Below are positions 29,501 through 42,700 of a stretch of DNA of 64,000 bases, piece by piece. The stretch covers positions 14,032 to 78,031 of the forward strand of contig VXAY01000723.1 in assembly GCA_013399855.1 (NCBI GenBank). The letters are read 5' to 3'. Position numbers and translations under genes: made by a program. Source of the stretch: Oxyruncus cristatus. Taxonomy: Eukaryota > Chordata > Aves > Passeriformes > Cotingidae. The notes under the pieces are model-generated. The model saw nothing but the letters and a program-made list of their open reading frames with translations, searched no databases and was not told where the DNA came from. The number at the start of each line of letters is the position of its first letter. Within the stretch, counting starts at the first letter, position 1.

Positions 29501-32500
29501 ACAAAGTTTCAACAACACAATACCTCCCCTCCCCAACTTTTGAATATGGCATTAGAAAGTAATAAAATACCCCTAAATATAAACAAGGACAGGTCCATTG
29601 TGTCAACAGGATGCCTCAACTGCATTAAGAGATACTCTGTGGAGAACATTAGTGCTCACTTACATCACTACAATTAGAATTAAGTACGCAAATTCATTTG
29701 GATTATTCCAGTTGTTTCTTTAGTTTATGTCCAGATTTCTCTTTCACACAGTATGTAGGGCCAATATAGAAAAGCCTGAATTTATGAATCATACTTACAT
29801 GGATCCAACCCAAAGTGAGGAGATCATACTGATCCTGAATACCAAATAATTCTTCCACGTTCTCCATGTCACAGTAGTCTGGTCCTGAAGTTTGCTTTGG
29901 CACTATTACATGTGTAATAGTAAATTCATTATGTGTCTGTAAAACAAACGTTGACTTAGAGTGGAACAAACAAACTAATGAATAAATGCTGAATCAGAAT
30001 CGGAAGGATGTCAGCCTATCAGCTAAAACAAAACAGAGTAGCTCCACTGTTTCCAGTGTGGCTCTACTAACACACTGCACCTGAAAATATGCCTCAGCAT
30101 TTTATTACAAAAGCATTCAGGGTAGCATTAGTCACAACAGGAGACTGTTGTATTGAAATATTCTCAGAGACCACTGTGAAAAGATTATCCTGTAAAATAA
30201 TTAAAAACATATACAAGAGGTTTGAGAAAACTATATTTTCTGTGAAACTTGGAACATAACTACTGTTGCTATTCTTTCTTTCCATACAATTCAAATAGAC
30301 TTGGGATCATCTTTAAAATTCTCTGTATGCCAGCATCAGCCATGACATCTTTCCCTGCTCTGAAGCACATTAAGTGTTATCTGGGTCTAAGGGAAAAAAA
30401 AACAGACTGAAAAAGCAGATGTTCTACAAATTCATAGGGGGATTTTCTTCTTCTTTTTGTTGTGGCACTATGAATTTGATGACTCCAGTGTATTCTAGCA
30501 CTTTATATTTCATTGTCCTGTAACTAAACCTCACTTACCTTAGATGAATGCCAGAGAAAGTACTCGCAAAAGCCTGTATTGTACACCAGCTGAAAAACTT
30601 GCTCCATTTTATAACAACAACAGAGTACTTTGATCAGATGGTTCCCCAGTAAAGCAAGCCCACAATGCTGAAGTGATCACTCAGATTATAATATGAAGTT
30701 AATTACGTTAAAGACTGATTACTTAGATCTACTTTGAAATCAATACATGACAGGATAACACAGTACAATCAAATATGTCTTCCCCATACAAATGTGAGCA
30801 TTAAACTGTACCAGTTTTCCACAGAGAATTCCACATGTCTCTATTCCTCTTACTGTATTTGCCTCTGCTAGCAACAGAAATTTGTGACAGAGATCCCTGG
30901 GCAAAATGACACCTCTGAGTGCTTCGGCCAGTTGAGCTACCCAAGAAAAAAAAAATAAAAAGAAAGAAAAAGAGAGAGAAAGAAAGATAAAAAGGCAATT
31001 ACAGCTTACATAGTGAAGATCCTTAAAATAAGGAAATACACGAAGTATATTATATTCTATTATTAAAGGTGAAAGAATTATATTTACCACATCATGGATT
31101 TCTAATAAGAATGAATCTACAGCACAAGCACTTCAATTAAGTGGCCAGCCCTTAAGATATGCTCACTAGCCTGTCCCTGAGGTGACAGCGAGCTGATACC
31201 ATCTCTCAGGCCAGGGCTTTTCAGGGTGAACCACTGCAGGTTCTGCCTCCGCCCCCTTGAGGCCTCCATGGCAAGATTCAGACTTCATTCCAGAGGAACA
31301 CTAAGTCTCACTCTCTAGATCCATCCATTGCTACTCAACTGGAAAATGTGATGCTGTAACTCATGTCCTCTCTTAAAATGAAGAAGCCATAGAGGACTAT
31401 TGCGTGTACACTAATTGGTTCATGTTTATTTCACTATGGAAATCCTCACGGTGAATAAATACATATGCACATAGATTAAAAAAAAGTAGGGCAAAAAGAA
31501 ATCTCTGCACTTACTCTGAACAGCACTTAGAGTAGCCGCTGGCTTTAAGACCCGGTTTACTGGAGGCGAATGCCCAGCACAGCCAGATGTGCCGCTCCTC
31601 TCTTTTTTCTCAAGCACTGCAGCAGATAGGGAATTGTTCTCTGGTACAGACACACAAGATAGCATACTTCCGTCTATCTGTTCAGACATAGCCACACTCT
31701 CTTTGATTTTCTGATCTCGAGCTAGTTCTTGCTTCTTAAGCTGATCCTCAAAGAATTGAAACTGTTCTGATTCAAGCTGCTGTTGCCGCATATGTGCAAT
31801 TCGCTTCTTCTCTGCCTCTATTAGCTTTTGATGCTCTAATTTCTTCAGAATTTCAGTGTTACATTTGTTCTGAAACATATGCAATATAATGGCATTCTCA
31901 GAACACAGAAGAAGTTACAAAAAATGAAAGCAAAGCAGCAATCTAGCAGTTTAATAAAGCCATCAAATCCTGCCATAAAAAAAATGAAGTCTTTTGGAAC
32001 CTATTTGCTGAACTGGAAAATACAACTACACCCCCAAAGGTAGTAAGGGAAAGATAAAAAGTATTTAAGGGAGGAAAAGAAAAATATGTGTTTTCTCAGA
32101 CGCTTTTTCAAAGACAAGTTTTTAAACTATAAATCCTGGTTTCAGTATCTTCAAAACACAAGATGCAGGTATTTACAGTAACTTGGAGACTCAATTCAAA
32201 GTAGAGCACATTTGGAGTCAAGTGACTTTTTCCACATACTGATATAAATATCAACTTAATCCTCTTTATAAAACAGAATCAGAGTGTACCAAAGACCTAT
32301 CCAGATATTTGTAGGCAGTTAATAAGTAAATATCACAGCATATGTATTTCCTAGTACACACTTGCATCACTTATTTTCAAATGACAACCTAATTCTAAAG
32401 AAAAAATGAAAAGTAATTACTAATCAGCCCAGCAAATCATTAGGTTATTGCAGACCTGGCATTTTACTGCTTAATTTTTAAGTTTTATATGACAGAAAGA

Positions 32501-35500
32501 TATTAATACAAACCATTATTTAATAACTATATAAAACTTACTTTTTTTTGCATGTATTCCTGGTATTCTAAGTTGTATTTTTTTAAAAGATCTCTTTTCA
32601 ATTCATCTGTCCGTGGAAATGCAACCTCCTTCAGTTTCTTTGGGGTGGAAAGTAGGAGAAAGATAGGTAAGTTTACTTTTCACTTTTTAAAAGAACCACC
32701 TGGAAAACAAACTCAGCTGTAACAGATTTAAAAAAATACAAAATAGAAAAAAAACCCTGCTCTTCTCCCAGGAAAAAAAAAAAAAAAAGGAGGAAATACA
32801 CACTAAATCATCAGCTTATGAAACTTCTACAGTACATTGTTTTCAGTAAAGATATATTAATTTATATTAGTGAAAGGTGTGATGTGGCTACTTATCTCAA
32901 GGAAAGATCAGCTCTTTTACTAGCAATCTGTTATCTCTGTTTTGTTTAAACAAACAGAGTGTGGTGACTAACGCTTTTATTGTAGGTGTAATTTACAAAA
33001 AAAACTAAGGTCAACTTTCAAAGTTTCAGGAAGGGTCATTGCATTGGCTTCCTGGTCTTAAATATGTCTAAATATGCCTGTTTCCAGGTGGGGAAAAAAA
33101 AACCATTTCTTTGAAGAGCCCTGTAGCTTTCTGTGATAGCCCTGGAAGACAAAACAGTATTGTTTGTAAAACAAAACCAATGCCCAATGTCTTCTACTAA
33201 TGTGAAGGCTACTACAAAATAATTCAGGGGCTGTAGGCAAGGGAGGGAAAGAGACCATGAGCTTAATCCTACTGAGTGCCATAGGGGAGGCACGTTGATG
33301 TCCTTTCTCAATAGGGATGTTTTCCCCAGATTGTGGCCACAGTCGAAACTTTGGCATAAAGTGTTTTGATTTTGACTATAACACTCAGCTTTAACAGTAG
33401 AAAAAGCATGCAAATATGGGAGCATGAAGCAAGAGAGACTTGTGCTCCTTCTACCAGTTCCCACTGGGCAACTCCAGCTGTTTTAAGTTCAGTATAAGGC
33501 TACATTTGAAATCCATTTTCTAGAGGGGGAAAAAAACCCAAGTAAAACTATTTTGTATAGAAATGGAGGGAAAAAATCTGGTAAAAACTACGTAAATATG
33601 TATTTGGTAATAAAGAAAGCAAAAATATACTTTGCTTATTTAGCAGAGTAAGCCAATACTGCACAGACACCAGTAATGCCACATATCTCTCCCTCTGCTT
33701 GCAATCATTAGCTTGGACCATTATCCACACACATAATTTGGACCAGAATCAAACTAAGTACGGTTACTATAGTGTATTTTTAATATGTAAACTTTCAGAA
33801 ATAGATGTACCTGAGTTTCCAACAGCCTAGCAACCATTCTCCTTCACCTTTTAGACTGATAGTTTAATTTCCAGTAATGATCAAATAATTGAATCAAAAT
33901 AAAGCATGAATGACTAGTGGAGAAAGGTGTCAGAAATTCAAGCTGTGGTGGCTATCATGGACTATGTGTGCTGGAAAAAAACTGAGACATTCTGTGCAAA
34001 ACATTTCTTAAATGCCAGGAAACCATAACCCTACCTTAATAATATCTTGCTTTTCTGGTACTGCGCATTGGTGATAGTCTCGGTGACTGGGCAGCTTTTC
34101 TACAAATAATCTAGAAAATTAAACACGCATGTGTTTGCCTCAGAATTCAGAGAATATCCATAATAGCTTTTATGCTGGCAGAAAAATCAGTTTCACATAA
34201 CTGTTAAACACTGAATTCCAGATGACTTGGAGCAGGTTTCTACACACACGTTTAAAATAACACATTATTGTATGGACCTGCATGGGACACATAGGATAAG
34301 GACAGGAGATTATTTTCCACACCTCATATATATTTTAGCTTTCATTAGAAGTGGGTTGGATTTTAAAAAAAAGCACTAACTAGCAGGCAGCACCTAAAAA
34401 TATCCATCAAAAGCACCCTCCACTCTACTCACCGTTAACAAATACTATTTCTACTGTCTTTATCTGTCCTTAGCCAAAATGCTGAACCTTAAATGGAAGA
34501 ATATGGCACTGACTATCATTAAAGCAGTTATTTTTACCAGACCAAGCTGCACAGCTACCTGACAGATAAATTATGGCAACACTCAGCTGCAAAGAGTTTG
34601 GAATACACAGCTGCTATCATTCTTTCAGCAAGTTGCACAATGTTCACCTCCAGACCCTCTTTTTACGGACACAGATAAATTTAACATCAAGTGGGATAAC
34701 AAAGGTTTGGTCTAGTTTTCAGGGCATGAGGACAATAAGGAGGGAGGTAGGATGTTTCCTATTATAAAAATTTTAGAATATGCATATTAAAAAAAACCTT
34801 TCAGAAGTAATAAAACAAACCAAGCAACACTACAGCAAAACTAGCTAGGTTAAACATTTAAATCTGCCACGGATATATTTTTTGGCTGTCTATTTTGAAA
34901 GTTGCAATGAAAGCTAGCCAGATTTGATTTTTTGAGGTGGGGAAAATAATCATACAATGAACATATATTATAGATTTTGCATTTATTCCTGTAAGAAACT
35001 TGATCCTTTTGGGGAAGAAAAGTAAAAAATAAGCAAAAAACAATTTTTTTTAATTTTTTTTAAGTGCCGTGCAATACTCCCATCTTTAAGATCAGTAGAC
35101 ACTCATAGGGCATAACTACTAAAGGCTCAGAAATCTTATCTAAACATTGCTTTTTAAGTCAGGCACTGTATTTAACCAACATGCTGATACATACAGAATA
35201 ATCCGTGGGCAACAGTGCTCATGGTATGGCCTGGCACAGTAAACTCCAACCTCTGTATATTAGGTTAATTCATGCCTAGCAGTTACGAGATGAGTAGGAC
35301 TACCATACAAACAGGTGAGATGCAATTTTAGCAAAGCCTGTGCTTAGCATAAAGGTCTCCAGAGAACAAAGCTATTCTGCAAGAACACACTGAACAATTT
35401 CCTCCTCATCTAAAGGGGTTTTCACTGCAGCTCTGCACTTCAGTTCACCCAGAATTATAAGCTGTAAAGACTACAGTTGGTTTCTTACGTTATGAACTTA

Positions 35501-36652
35501 TTATAAAAAACGAAAGCGTTCTCCAGGTTTCCCTCCTCCATATACACCGACGCCATTCGCTCCATCTCTACTCCAGACCGAAAGTAACGGCGCGGAGTGA
35601 TATCTTCATTGATTGTGATATTGCTGCCAAGCTTGCTTAAGGCACGTACTCTCTCTTCTGGAGTCACAGAGATGTCTGTGTGGTCAGGAATAGCTACTAG
35701 CTTTTTCTGAAAAGGAACAGACTGATTAGCAAAGAGGATATTCTGTTTCACTTTCAGTAAGTGGTCTCAGTCAAGAAGCTCAAGGGAAATCTTCGGCTAA
35801 TTTTTTCTCATAATAGGCATTGGTTTCCCCACCGCTAGCCACAGCTGAAGCATTCTAACATGTTTCTCAATTGAAAATAAATTGTTGTTGCAATTAAAAT
35901 AAAAAGTGATCTTATCCCCCTTCCCTCCACCCACCCCCTCAAAGAAGACAAAATTAGGAAAACCCCTGTAGAAAGAAAAAAAATGAAAAAAAAGAGATAA
36001 AATTAAGTAACCCCCTGTAGAAACTACCAAAGGCAATAAAACCCTTTAGAATCTCCCACACATGAAATCTACAAGGGTCTGTCTTAAGTTATTGAAATAA
36101 CTTGATGGAGGTCCTGAATACTCAGATCCCTATTACATGATGAATAGGCTTTGATTGCTTGGAATAGTTCAGGTAACAAAGAGCAGTAAGTTCCCCTGAT
36201 TCAGTCAACAGTTTACTTCAAATCTTAATTTCCAATTTTAAATGCAGCAGTTAAATAAGTTAGAACTAACTACTGAAGGAGAAGCATAGCTGCTTATTGT
36301 GGTCATTACCTTCCTGTTAAGTAGCTAAATAATTGGCTAGTGCAAGTTGTTTCCTCTTACTTTGATGAATTTTTTTACTCTTTCTACTCAAAATGTCCAT
36401 TTCAACTTCTTAAAAACCTGATTGCTGTAAACTCATAAACCACACGTACAGAAATAAAATAAATTCCAACAAAACCATCAGGCAGCATGTGGGAGGAACT
36501 GGCAGCAAGCAGGAAGAGACCCGTGGAGCTGACAGCCAACACTGCTGAACAGCTCTCTTGAACTGATTCCTAACTGAAAGAGGAGCTGCTCAGCCACTGA
36601 AGCATTTCTTTGTAATACGCACCAGTGAGCTGACAGTGAATGGTTGTTCCAT
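26484..36652 (-). CDS. STAMBPL1: STAMBPL1 (AMSH-LP), K63-specific JAMM deubiquitinase (complete, 10 coding exons)
   Basis: Minus-strand exons 36652-36623, 35706-35489, 34110-34035, 32637-32542, 31869-31515, 30936-30812, 29936-29799, 29217-29105, 27566-27467 and 26540-26484 join to 1308 bases: 435 residues (human has 436). The N-terminal MIT-like/USP8-dimerisation region (about 10-130) and a charged coiled coil (about 140-195) precede a C-terminal MPN+ domain (about 265-435). The JAMM centre is complete: Glu291, His346, His348 (GWIHTHPTQ), Ser356 and Asp359. Likely ligands of the second zinc are present at His361, Cys401, His407 and His409. The family cleaves Lys63-linked ubiquitin chains on endosomal cargo. 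The start was chosen by match to human MDQPFTVNSL (here [10 protein letters not shown]); an in-frame ATG lies 18 codons upstream. All introns are GT-AG. Confidence 0.96.
27467..27566 (-). CDS. STAMBPL1: STAMBPL1 coding exon 9, residues 384-417
   Basis: Completes Asp384, then [20 protein letters not shown], then [13 protein letters not shown] before GTAAGT; acceptor tttccag. Cys401, His407 and His409 are the expected ligands of the second zinc that shapes the K63-chain-binding insertion. Confidence 0.95.
28423..28612 (-). repeat. CR1 LINE 3' fragment in STAMBPL1 intron
   Basis: Read on the minus strand, this is a decayed CR1 3' region: an aacaggttgcacagagaggg-like segment, an intermediate tract, then agaggttccctccaatctca and a degenerate gattct tail. 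CR1 dominates avian genomes, supporting the organism call. Confidence 0.8.
29105..29217 (-). CDS. STAMBPL1: STAMBPL1 coding exon 8, residues 347-383 plus two bases (JAMM core)
   Basis: After ttctttttctag it reads [20 protein letters not shown], then [17 protein letters not shown] plus GA before GTGAGT. Supplies His348, Ser356, Asp359 and the second-site zinc ligand His361. The intron before it splits the HxH motif between its two histidines. Confidence 0.95.
29799..29936 (-). CDS. STAMBPL1: STAMBPL1 coding exon 7, residues 301-346
   Basis: Reads [20 protein letters not shown], then [11 protein letters not shown], and ends LLTLGWIH before GTAAGT; acceptor gttttacag. The last residue is the first JAMM histidine (His346). 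Confidence 0.96.
30812..30936 (-). CDS. STAMBPL1: STAMBPL1 coding exon 6, residues 259-300
   Basis: Starts with CT, completing Thr259, then [19 protein letters not shown], and ends [13 protein letters not shown] before GTACAG. Contains catalytic Glu291. The acceptor gggtag is preceded by an unusually long pyrimidine tract on the minus strand (30943-30995). Confidence 0.94.
30943..30995 (-). repeat. Expanded pyrimidine tract before STAMBPL1 exon 6
   Basis: About 50 purines on the plus strand, broken by only two T (30956 and 30988), form a microsatellite-like (AAAG)/(AG) tract. On the minus strand this is the polypyrimidine tract of the exon 6 acceptor. Confidence 0.8.
31515..31869 (-). CDS. 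STAMBPL1: STAMBPL1 coding exon 5, residues 141-258 plus one base
   Basis: Largest exon (355 bases). Begins [20 protein letters not shown], a charged helical stretch that includes a [20 protein letters not shown] segment. A variable linker then leads to [19 protein letters not shown], where mammalian orthologues have the STAM-SH3-binding PPVNR-type motif. Ends on A before GTAAGT. Confidence 0.95.
32542..32637 (-). CDS. STAMBPL1: STAMBPL1 coding exon 4, residues 109-140
   Basis: Reads [18 protein letters not shown] and ends EYQEYMQKK on a run of eight A before GTAAGT; acceptor ccaccccaaag. Phase 0 at both ends. End of the MIT-like domain. Confidence 0.94.
34035..34110 (-). CDS. STAMBPL1: STAMBPL1 coding exon 3, residues 83-108
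   Basis: 76 bases. Completes Thr83, then [20 protein letters not shown] to QDIIK before GTAGGG; acceptor ttttctag. Too short to stand out as an open frame; found by family match. Confidence 0.94.
35489..35706 (-). CDS. STAMBPL1: STAMBPL1 coding exon 2, residues 11-83
   Basis: After the acceptor ctgttccttttcag it reads [14 protein letters not shown] and continues through [20 protein letters not shown] to YNKFI plus AC before GTAAGA. First part of the MIT-like domain. Confidence 0.95.
36623..36652 (-). CDS. STAMBPL1: STAMBPL1 coding exon 1, residues 1-10
   Basis: ATG at 36652-36650 in a good context (A at -3, G at +4), reading [10 protein letters not shown], then the less usual donor GTGCGT. 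The exon probably begins at 36710, after the acceptor cccttttcag, so 58 bases of 5' UTR precede the start. Those 58 bases contain another in-frame ATG at 36706. Confidence 0.9.
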
Positions 36653-36710
36653 GCTGTTGTCTGCCTGCAAACCAAGGAGATTGCTCTTTTCCTCCAAAGT
36701 CTCCATCTGA

Positions 36711-39700
36711 CTGAAAAGGGCGGTATCAATCCAGTGCTCAATATTTGCAACCAGATGTCTCAGGGTTTAATAGCCCCAGGGAAACTTGAGAATAGATATG
36801 TTGATTGTGGTTATGTGCTGGAAAAAAATAAGACAAGTCATTCAGACTAGAAATACATTCAAATGTCACGTAAGTTTGCATGCCAGCACTCACTCATTAC
36901 TTTGATGACACAGTGCTTCCATATTTAATAATAATTTAGAATTTACCAGGCATCTAGAATTTAAATTGGAAATGCATGGGGGCTTTCAGTGCAGTTGTGG
37001 CCTAGCTGACCTGTACTAATGTTATTACAGGGGATTTGAACATTATATAACAAATTATTTTTACAATTTTTACAGCAACTTAAAAAACACCCAACTTGCA
37101 AGCATTAAGTGAAAAAGTCAGAAGTTTGAGGACTAATCACAGAATCTGTGCTTCCTTGAGCATATGTTTGGATGAACAGTGTGAAACTGGCATCTTTATT
37201 TCCTGCTAAGCCTGTAATTAAAAATAAAATTTTACACACAAACTTGTATCAGTAATATAAAGCAGAGAAAATACTTCAAGCACCATGTGTTCCACCTGCA
37301 CAGCTTGCTGACTTCAACAACACTCAAAATGTGATGAACTCTGATGAGTCAACTGATAATAACCGCTCCTTGCACAGCTTTGAACAAGTTAAGACAAGTA
37401 TTTAGATGTTGTGGTCTTCAGAAAAAAACCCAACCAAATCTAAACCAAAACCAAAAAACCCAACACTGAAAGAGGAATTAATTATTTAAATTACACAGGA
37501 AATGTGAAAATTAAGTTTCTAGTGTGTTTTTTCCCTTCTGTGCACTCAGTCTAAACAGATTTGATCCCGAATGTCAAAGGCACTTTACGTGTTGCAATAA
37601 ATATGCTTATGATTCTGCAAAAGCATAGAGTGGGTTCAGCAAGGATATTTTCTCAGCCTACTTTCTAGAGGCCATAGGACTCTGGGTGAGAGAAAAACAA
37701 CCCTAATGTGTTTTTAGCTGGCTGTATTTCTCAAGCATTGATTTTTGTATTTGTGTTTTCCTTATTTTTCCCCAAAACCAACAGTATCTATTAGATCAGT
37801 CCTAAATTTTAACCATTAGTGCAAGCATTACAGGAAACATTAAATTCATTTTATTTAGAATAGTCACTTTATTTAGAATAGTCAGAATTATCTTGTTTTA
37901 CTTGTAAAAGCCCTTACTAGTATATTCATTCCACCTTATTGAATCAATCTTACTCCATTTTTAGGTATGGCCTCCTGATCTCAATGAGTATATTCTTGAC
38001 TGCCTTTATACCAATGTTTTTCATTTTCAAGATTTTTATTCTCATCCCAAGGTTTGTCACAGATCTGCGAAGGCCTCTTTCAAGGCCTGCTTTTTGGAAA
38101 TTTAGGTATTCAATCTGCTTGCACAATTTATAACCAAAAAAAATGGAACATAGCTTATACACCCAAGAAAGCAATCTTAGTTGTGGTTGCAGTGCTAATG
38201 GAAGCAGCTCTCTAAACAATTCAGTTTTATATACATGGAGCTCTGGCACAAATGATCAGCTTGGCAGGAGAGCCTACTCATTACCTATTCACAAACTGTA
38301 GAAAGGCCCTGTGGGACAACAATAACAAAATATTTTTGCTTTAGCCGACTCCAGGAAATATTCTGCTTTACACTTAATTCCACCTGAAGCCCTTCTTCAG
38401 CTGGAGCACTGGAGATGTGGAAGGCTATGAAAGGAGAGGGCTAAAAGCTTGGCCAGTGCAGAGCTCACGTTAATCTTCCGCCCATGCGGCTCAGACTCTA
38501 AGCAGAAATGAAATCTTCAGTGAGAGACTCTGCATTCATATGATCTGTGGAGTTCAGGAACAAAAACTGAAAACCAAACCAAACAAATAAACGAGCAGGA
38601 AAAAAAAAAAAAAGGAGCTAAAAAGCATATATTTTAAAACTATTTATCCATTCTCTTATCCATTACTTTTGGATTTTTTATTTTATTTCCCCTAGAAGCA
38701 ACTGGGACATCTACAATACCTGAATGGAAGGTTGGATTTGGTCTAAAGTATGCATCCAAGCATAACAAACTGCAAAATATTCTAGAGTCACTCAATGTAT
38801 AACAAAAAATTGTGGTTCAAAGTAAAGCGGCAGAAATGCATTTCTGTTCAATTCCTTATTTCAGTTAGCAGCTTCTGAGCAAGAAAACCATTTTTCAAGG
38901 CTTTCTCCCTCAACAGATTTTCACCAAAGTCTAGTGAGGAAATGGACATTTACGAGAATGTTCTTGAGATGCTTCCCTACTGAGGACATGAGATATTGAT
39001 CAAATATTTTTCAACTATTACCACTCCTTGAAGACCTCTCAGCCGAGCTGGTAGGCAAGTGGAAAAAAGTTGGTACAGCAAGTAGCAAACAAGAGCCACT
39101 AATTAGTGGTTTGGTTTGGTTTTGGGGGGCCAGTATTCCCAAAGAGATCTTTGTTGAAGAAGCCTGTGGTATTCCCCAGTCAAAATCTCTATAAAAACGG
39201 CACAGGGAGACATCATGGAACCCTTTACTTGCAAATATTTTTTAACATGGTTTCCTCTAAGAATATTAAACTTACAAAAATAAGTTAATTCAGTGAATTT
39301 TTAAACTAAAGAAGCATAAATAGTAATAGCATTAATTTTAAAAAGCGTAAAAGCGGGTCTTTTAAAGAGGAGACATCTGGTAATAGCAGAAACTCACACT
39401 TCCTCAAAATTCTCAGAGCCTGGAAAGGATGAAGAAGCTCTGCACAGAGCACAAGACAGGGCACAGTGCAAGAGCTTAGCAGAAGAATGGCTACAAATAA
39501 AAGAGGAAACAGACCTTTTAAATTTAGCTTCAGGAACACTTTAAAAACCAGACATTGTAAATAAAGAAGAAATACTAAGATGAATTTGTATCACTTTTAC
39601 AAAAACCTCATCTAAGACTCAAATTTATTAGCTATTACAGGTGGCAGTGTAACTTAAGAAAAAAATCCTAAAAAGAACTCTGGCTGTCTTATGACAGCAC

Positions 39701-42700
39701 TTCAATATATTATCCTTAATACGTGGACACACTGGCAGAATAAGGAAGGATTAAAATGCAGAAAGTTAAACTTTACTAAAAACACCACCACAGGCATGTC
39801 TGCCAGCTCCCTGGAATGCCTCTGTGCATAATGTTCTTCATGGCACAGCCTCACCTTTAGCCAGCTGAAGGGCATGACACTGCCAAGGGGCTCACCTCAC
39901 CCTCACCACACTTCTTTGTACTCTGACTTTGCTGGCTCCAGTGACTTCAAGGCAAGTTGTAGCTGATCCAAATTAAAATTAAATGGACTTTTAAAATTAA
40001 CTACTTTCTTCTCAAAATCAAAATGCAAAGGAGGAGGCAGAACCATGAAGCCAGCAAAACAGATTAGTTCCTTTCTGCGGCAGTGCTGTCCTAGATTGAT
40101 ATAAGCTGGCTATGAAAAGGCACCCTAAGAGCTTGTACAGCACCTACAAAAATCGCACAGTCCTGATATGTGACGCTTTGTTTTCTGAAAATAAACTTAT
40201 ATTTTATTTTACAAGAGCAAAAATAAATTCAAATACCCAACCACTCTGTAAACTGAAACTAATTATACTCAAATATACAAAATAGTTATGCTAATACAGT
40301 GAACTCTATTCCAACCACAATCACAGGGGACAAATAGCAACACTAGCTTGGAGCTGTCTTAGGCTATTAGAATGTAAAGTGCTCTAAATCCCAAGAGTAA
40401 AGACGCATTTTTCTGCTTTACTAATTCAGGCATTTCGATTAACTTAGATTGACTTAAGTAATGTCTGTTTGAGAAGAAATGCCTGGACATTTATCATTCA
40501 AATCAAGTTTTTTCTAATTATGAGTTTTCTGATAGTCATTACCAGAATAGAATCATTTAACATCCATTCAACAGTTATGAAACTTTTGTTGATTTCATTG
40601 GTATAGCACTCTTTACCAAATCCCATTTCCTCCTCAAAAACCATTTGTTTTCCTATATGATCCATCTCATTATGCTAAGTATTAACCCTTGAAAAAATCC
40701 AGCTTTGTTAAATCAAAGCCCTTCAGCCACAGGAAACAGTGCAAAGTGAGAAAAATCAACATTTTAAATGGCATTCAAAGTCATTTTTCTGTTCAGGCTA
40801 ACAAGCATGGTACCAAGCACTGGGGAAGTGAAAAGCAGAAAGGGCAATATTAACTGAAAGTATATGCAAATAGTAGTACATGAAGGTAGAATAAATGTAT
40901 CAAGACATATCAAGTACCTTAGGATTAGGCTGATAAGACAGAGATGGTGTGAGAAGACCTGGGGAATGCATGCACAAACTTTCATGTTTTTCTAAGAGGT
41001 ATAATACCACAATTCATCACAAGTTCTCCAATGCCCTCGCAGTTTGCTGCATGATGATGTTTCAAACAATTGGCCAGGATGGATGTGGAGAAATGAGCCA
41101 CCCTGCCTGTTCTCAGAGCCCGAGAGGCACAGCCCTGCCAATTTTCCAAGCTGCGTAACTGCGGTGTGATAGTGAGAGGTGGTACACGTGGCTGCACAGC
41201 GAGGCTTATCAGCTCAAGTGCAGTATGAGCTATTTAAATTGCAGTTTGTCTCTGCAATGCCTTCAGTGGAGCCACTCACAGCCTGGGTAGAAGGAGCTTG
41301 CATCTGTCTTCACACCTTGCCATGACAGACTCTGAGATGTCTGGTTAGTATGGGGTGTCCGTCACTGATAAAACCCGACTGCGTGAGATGCCTGTACCAC
41401 CAAAGTCAACAAAACCAAGCAGGACCACGCTCTGCCCAAGGATGCTCACACTGACTGCAGCACCCCAGTGGGAGCTGTGTACTCCAACCTTCTGGAGAGG
41501 ACACAGGCACGAAGAGGAGCTCAGGGTGTCAGGACCTCACAGAAAGTAGCTGACTGCAGACTGTGAGGACTGAATTTCAACACCTTCTGATCATCTGCAG
41601 GCTGTGTTTCCTTCTTCAGAAGAGGCTTTTAAATGTTGTATCAGCTTTTTGGATTTTTTAAACAAGTAACTTACTAACTTCAATAAATATTAGTTTAATA
41701 ATTAGTTTCACTTTTTAAGATTACTTTGAAACATTGTTATTAATTTGAAACAGTTTCTTCTTTGTAACATTTTGAAATTCTAAGGGAATTTTTCATAACA
41801 ATGACTTTACTGCTGTCATCAACATTTGTCAATATTCTGACTATTGGTCTTATTAAAAAGCTGCATTAAAGAGATCACTGGTAAAATTTTCCAAAGCACT
41901 TTTTTCATTCAAAGATTAGGTTCTGTTAAGAATAACAGGAGCTTACTTATGCAATGATTTATTCTCTGCGTATTTTTAATAGTGGATTATTTCAGAATTT
42001 CTCATCCTTTTTTTTCTTTTATTTTGATGGAATGTAAAGCCCAGATCAGGTTCCCACAAAAATCATTCACTTCAGTACATTGGGATCAGGATCCTTACAG
42101 CATATCTAGAAATACTTGCTAATACAGGAGCTAAAGTGTGGTATAGTTCTACTTTTTAAAAACTGCTTTTGAGGGAACTTTCCTGCATTCATCCCATGGC
42201 AAGAAAAAGCTTGTTTTAATATTGTCATGAGAAGCTAAAACAGTCATACTTCAATTCACTATCCTAGGAAGTGTGATGATTACAGAATCCCAGAATAAAG
42301 ATGCAGCTCGAACCATAAAGAGGTCAGTTCTCATTAAAACAGCCAAATTAGTAAGTGCAAATAACACCTTTTAATTACCCACAATGGAACTAAATTGTCT
42401 CTGTGAACTTTAAATAGGGCACGCCAGCAATTGCCAGATGAAGGTAAGGGACTGTTTCATGCCAATAAGTCATCCATGAAGCAGATACTTCTACTTCTGT
42501 CCTTGGAAGTGGATGTTCAAGTGAATGTGGTAAAAAATAGGTTAGAAATAGAGGCACCTACCTCACTCAGCTGTTTTTGAAATGCCAGGCCATGTATTGG
42601 CAGAGCACATAATAATTTATATACACACTTGGGTTTGATATATAAATATGCTAAATACCAGCCTGAATAGCAAACTGCCTTCTGCTGGTTCTCTCCAAAA

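Noticed and set aside
41030..41560. GC-richer patch in STAMBPL1 intron 1 as a possible nested retrogene
   Set aside because: No continuous frame resembling a known protein, and no poly(A) tail or target-site duplication seen.
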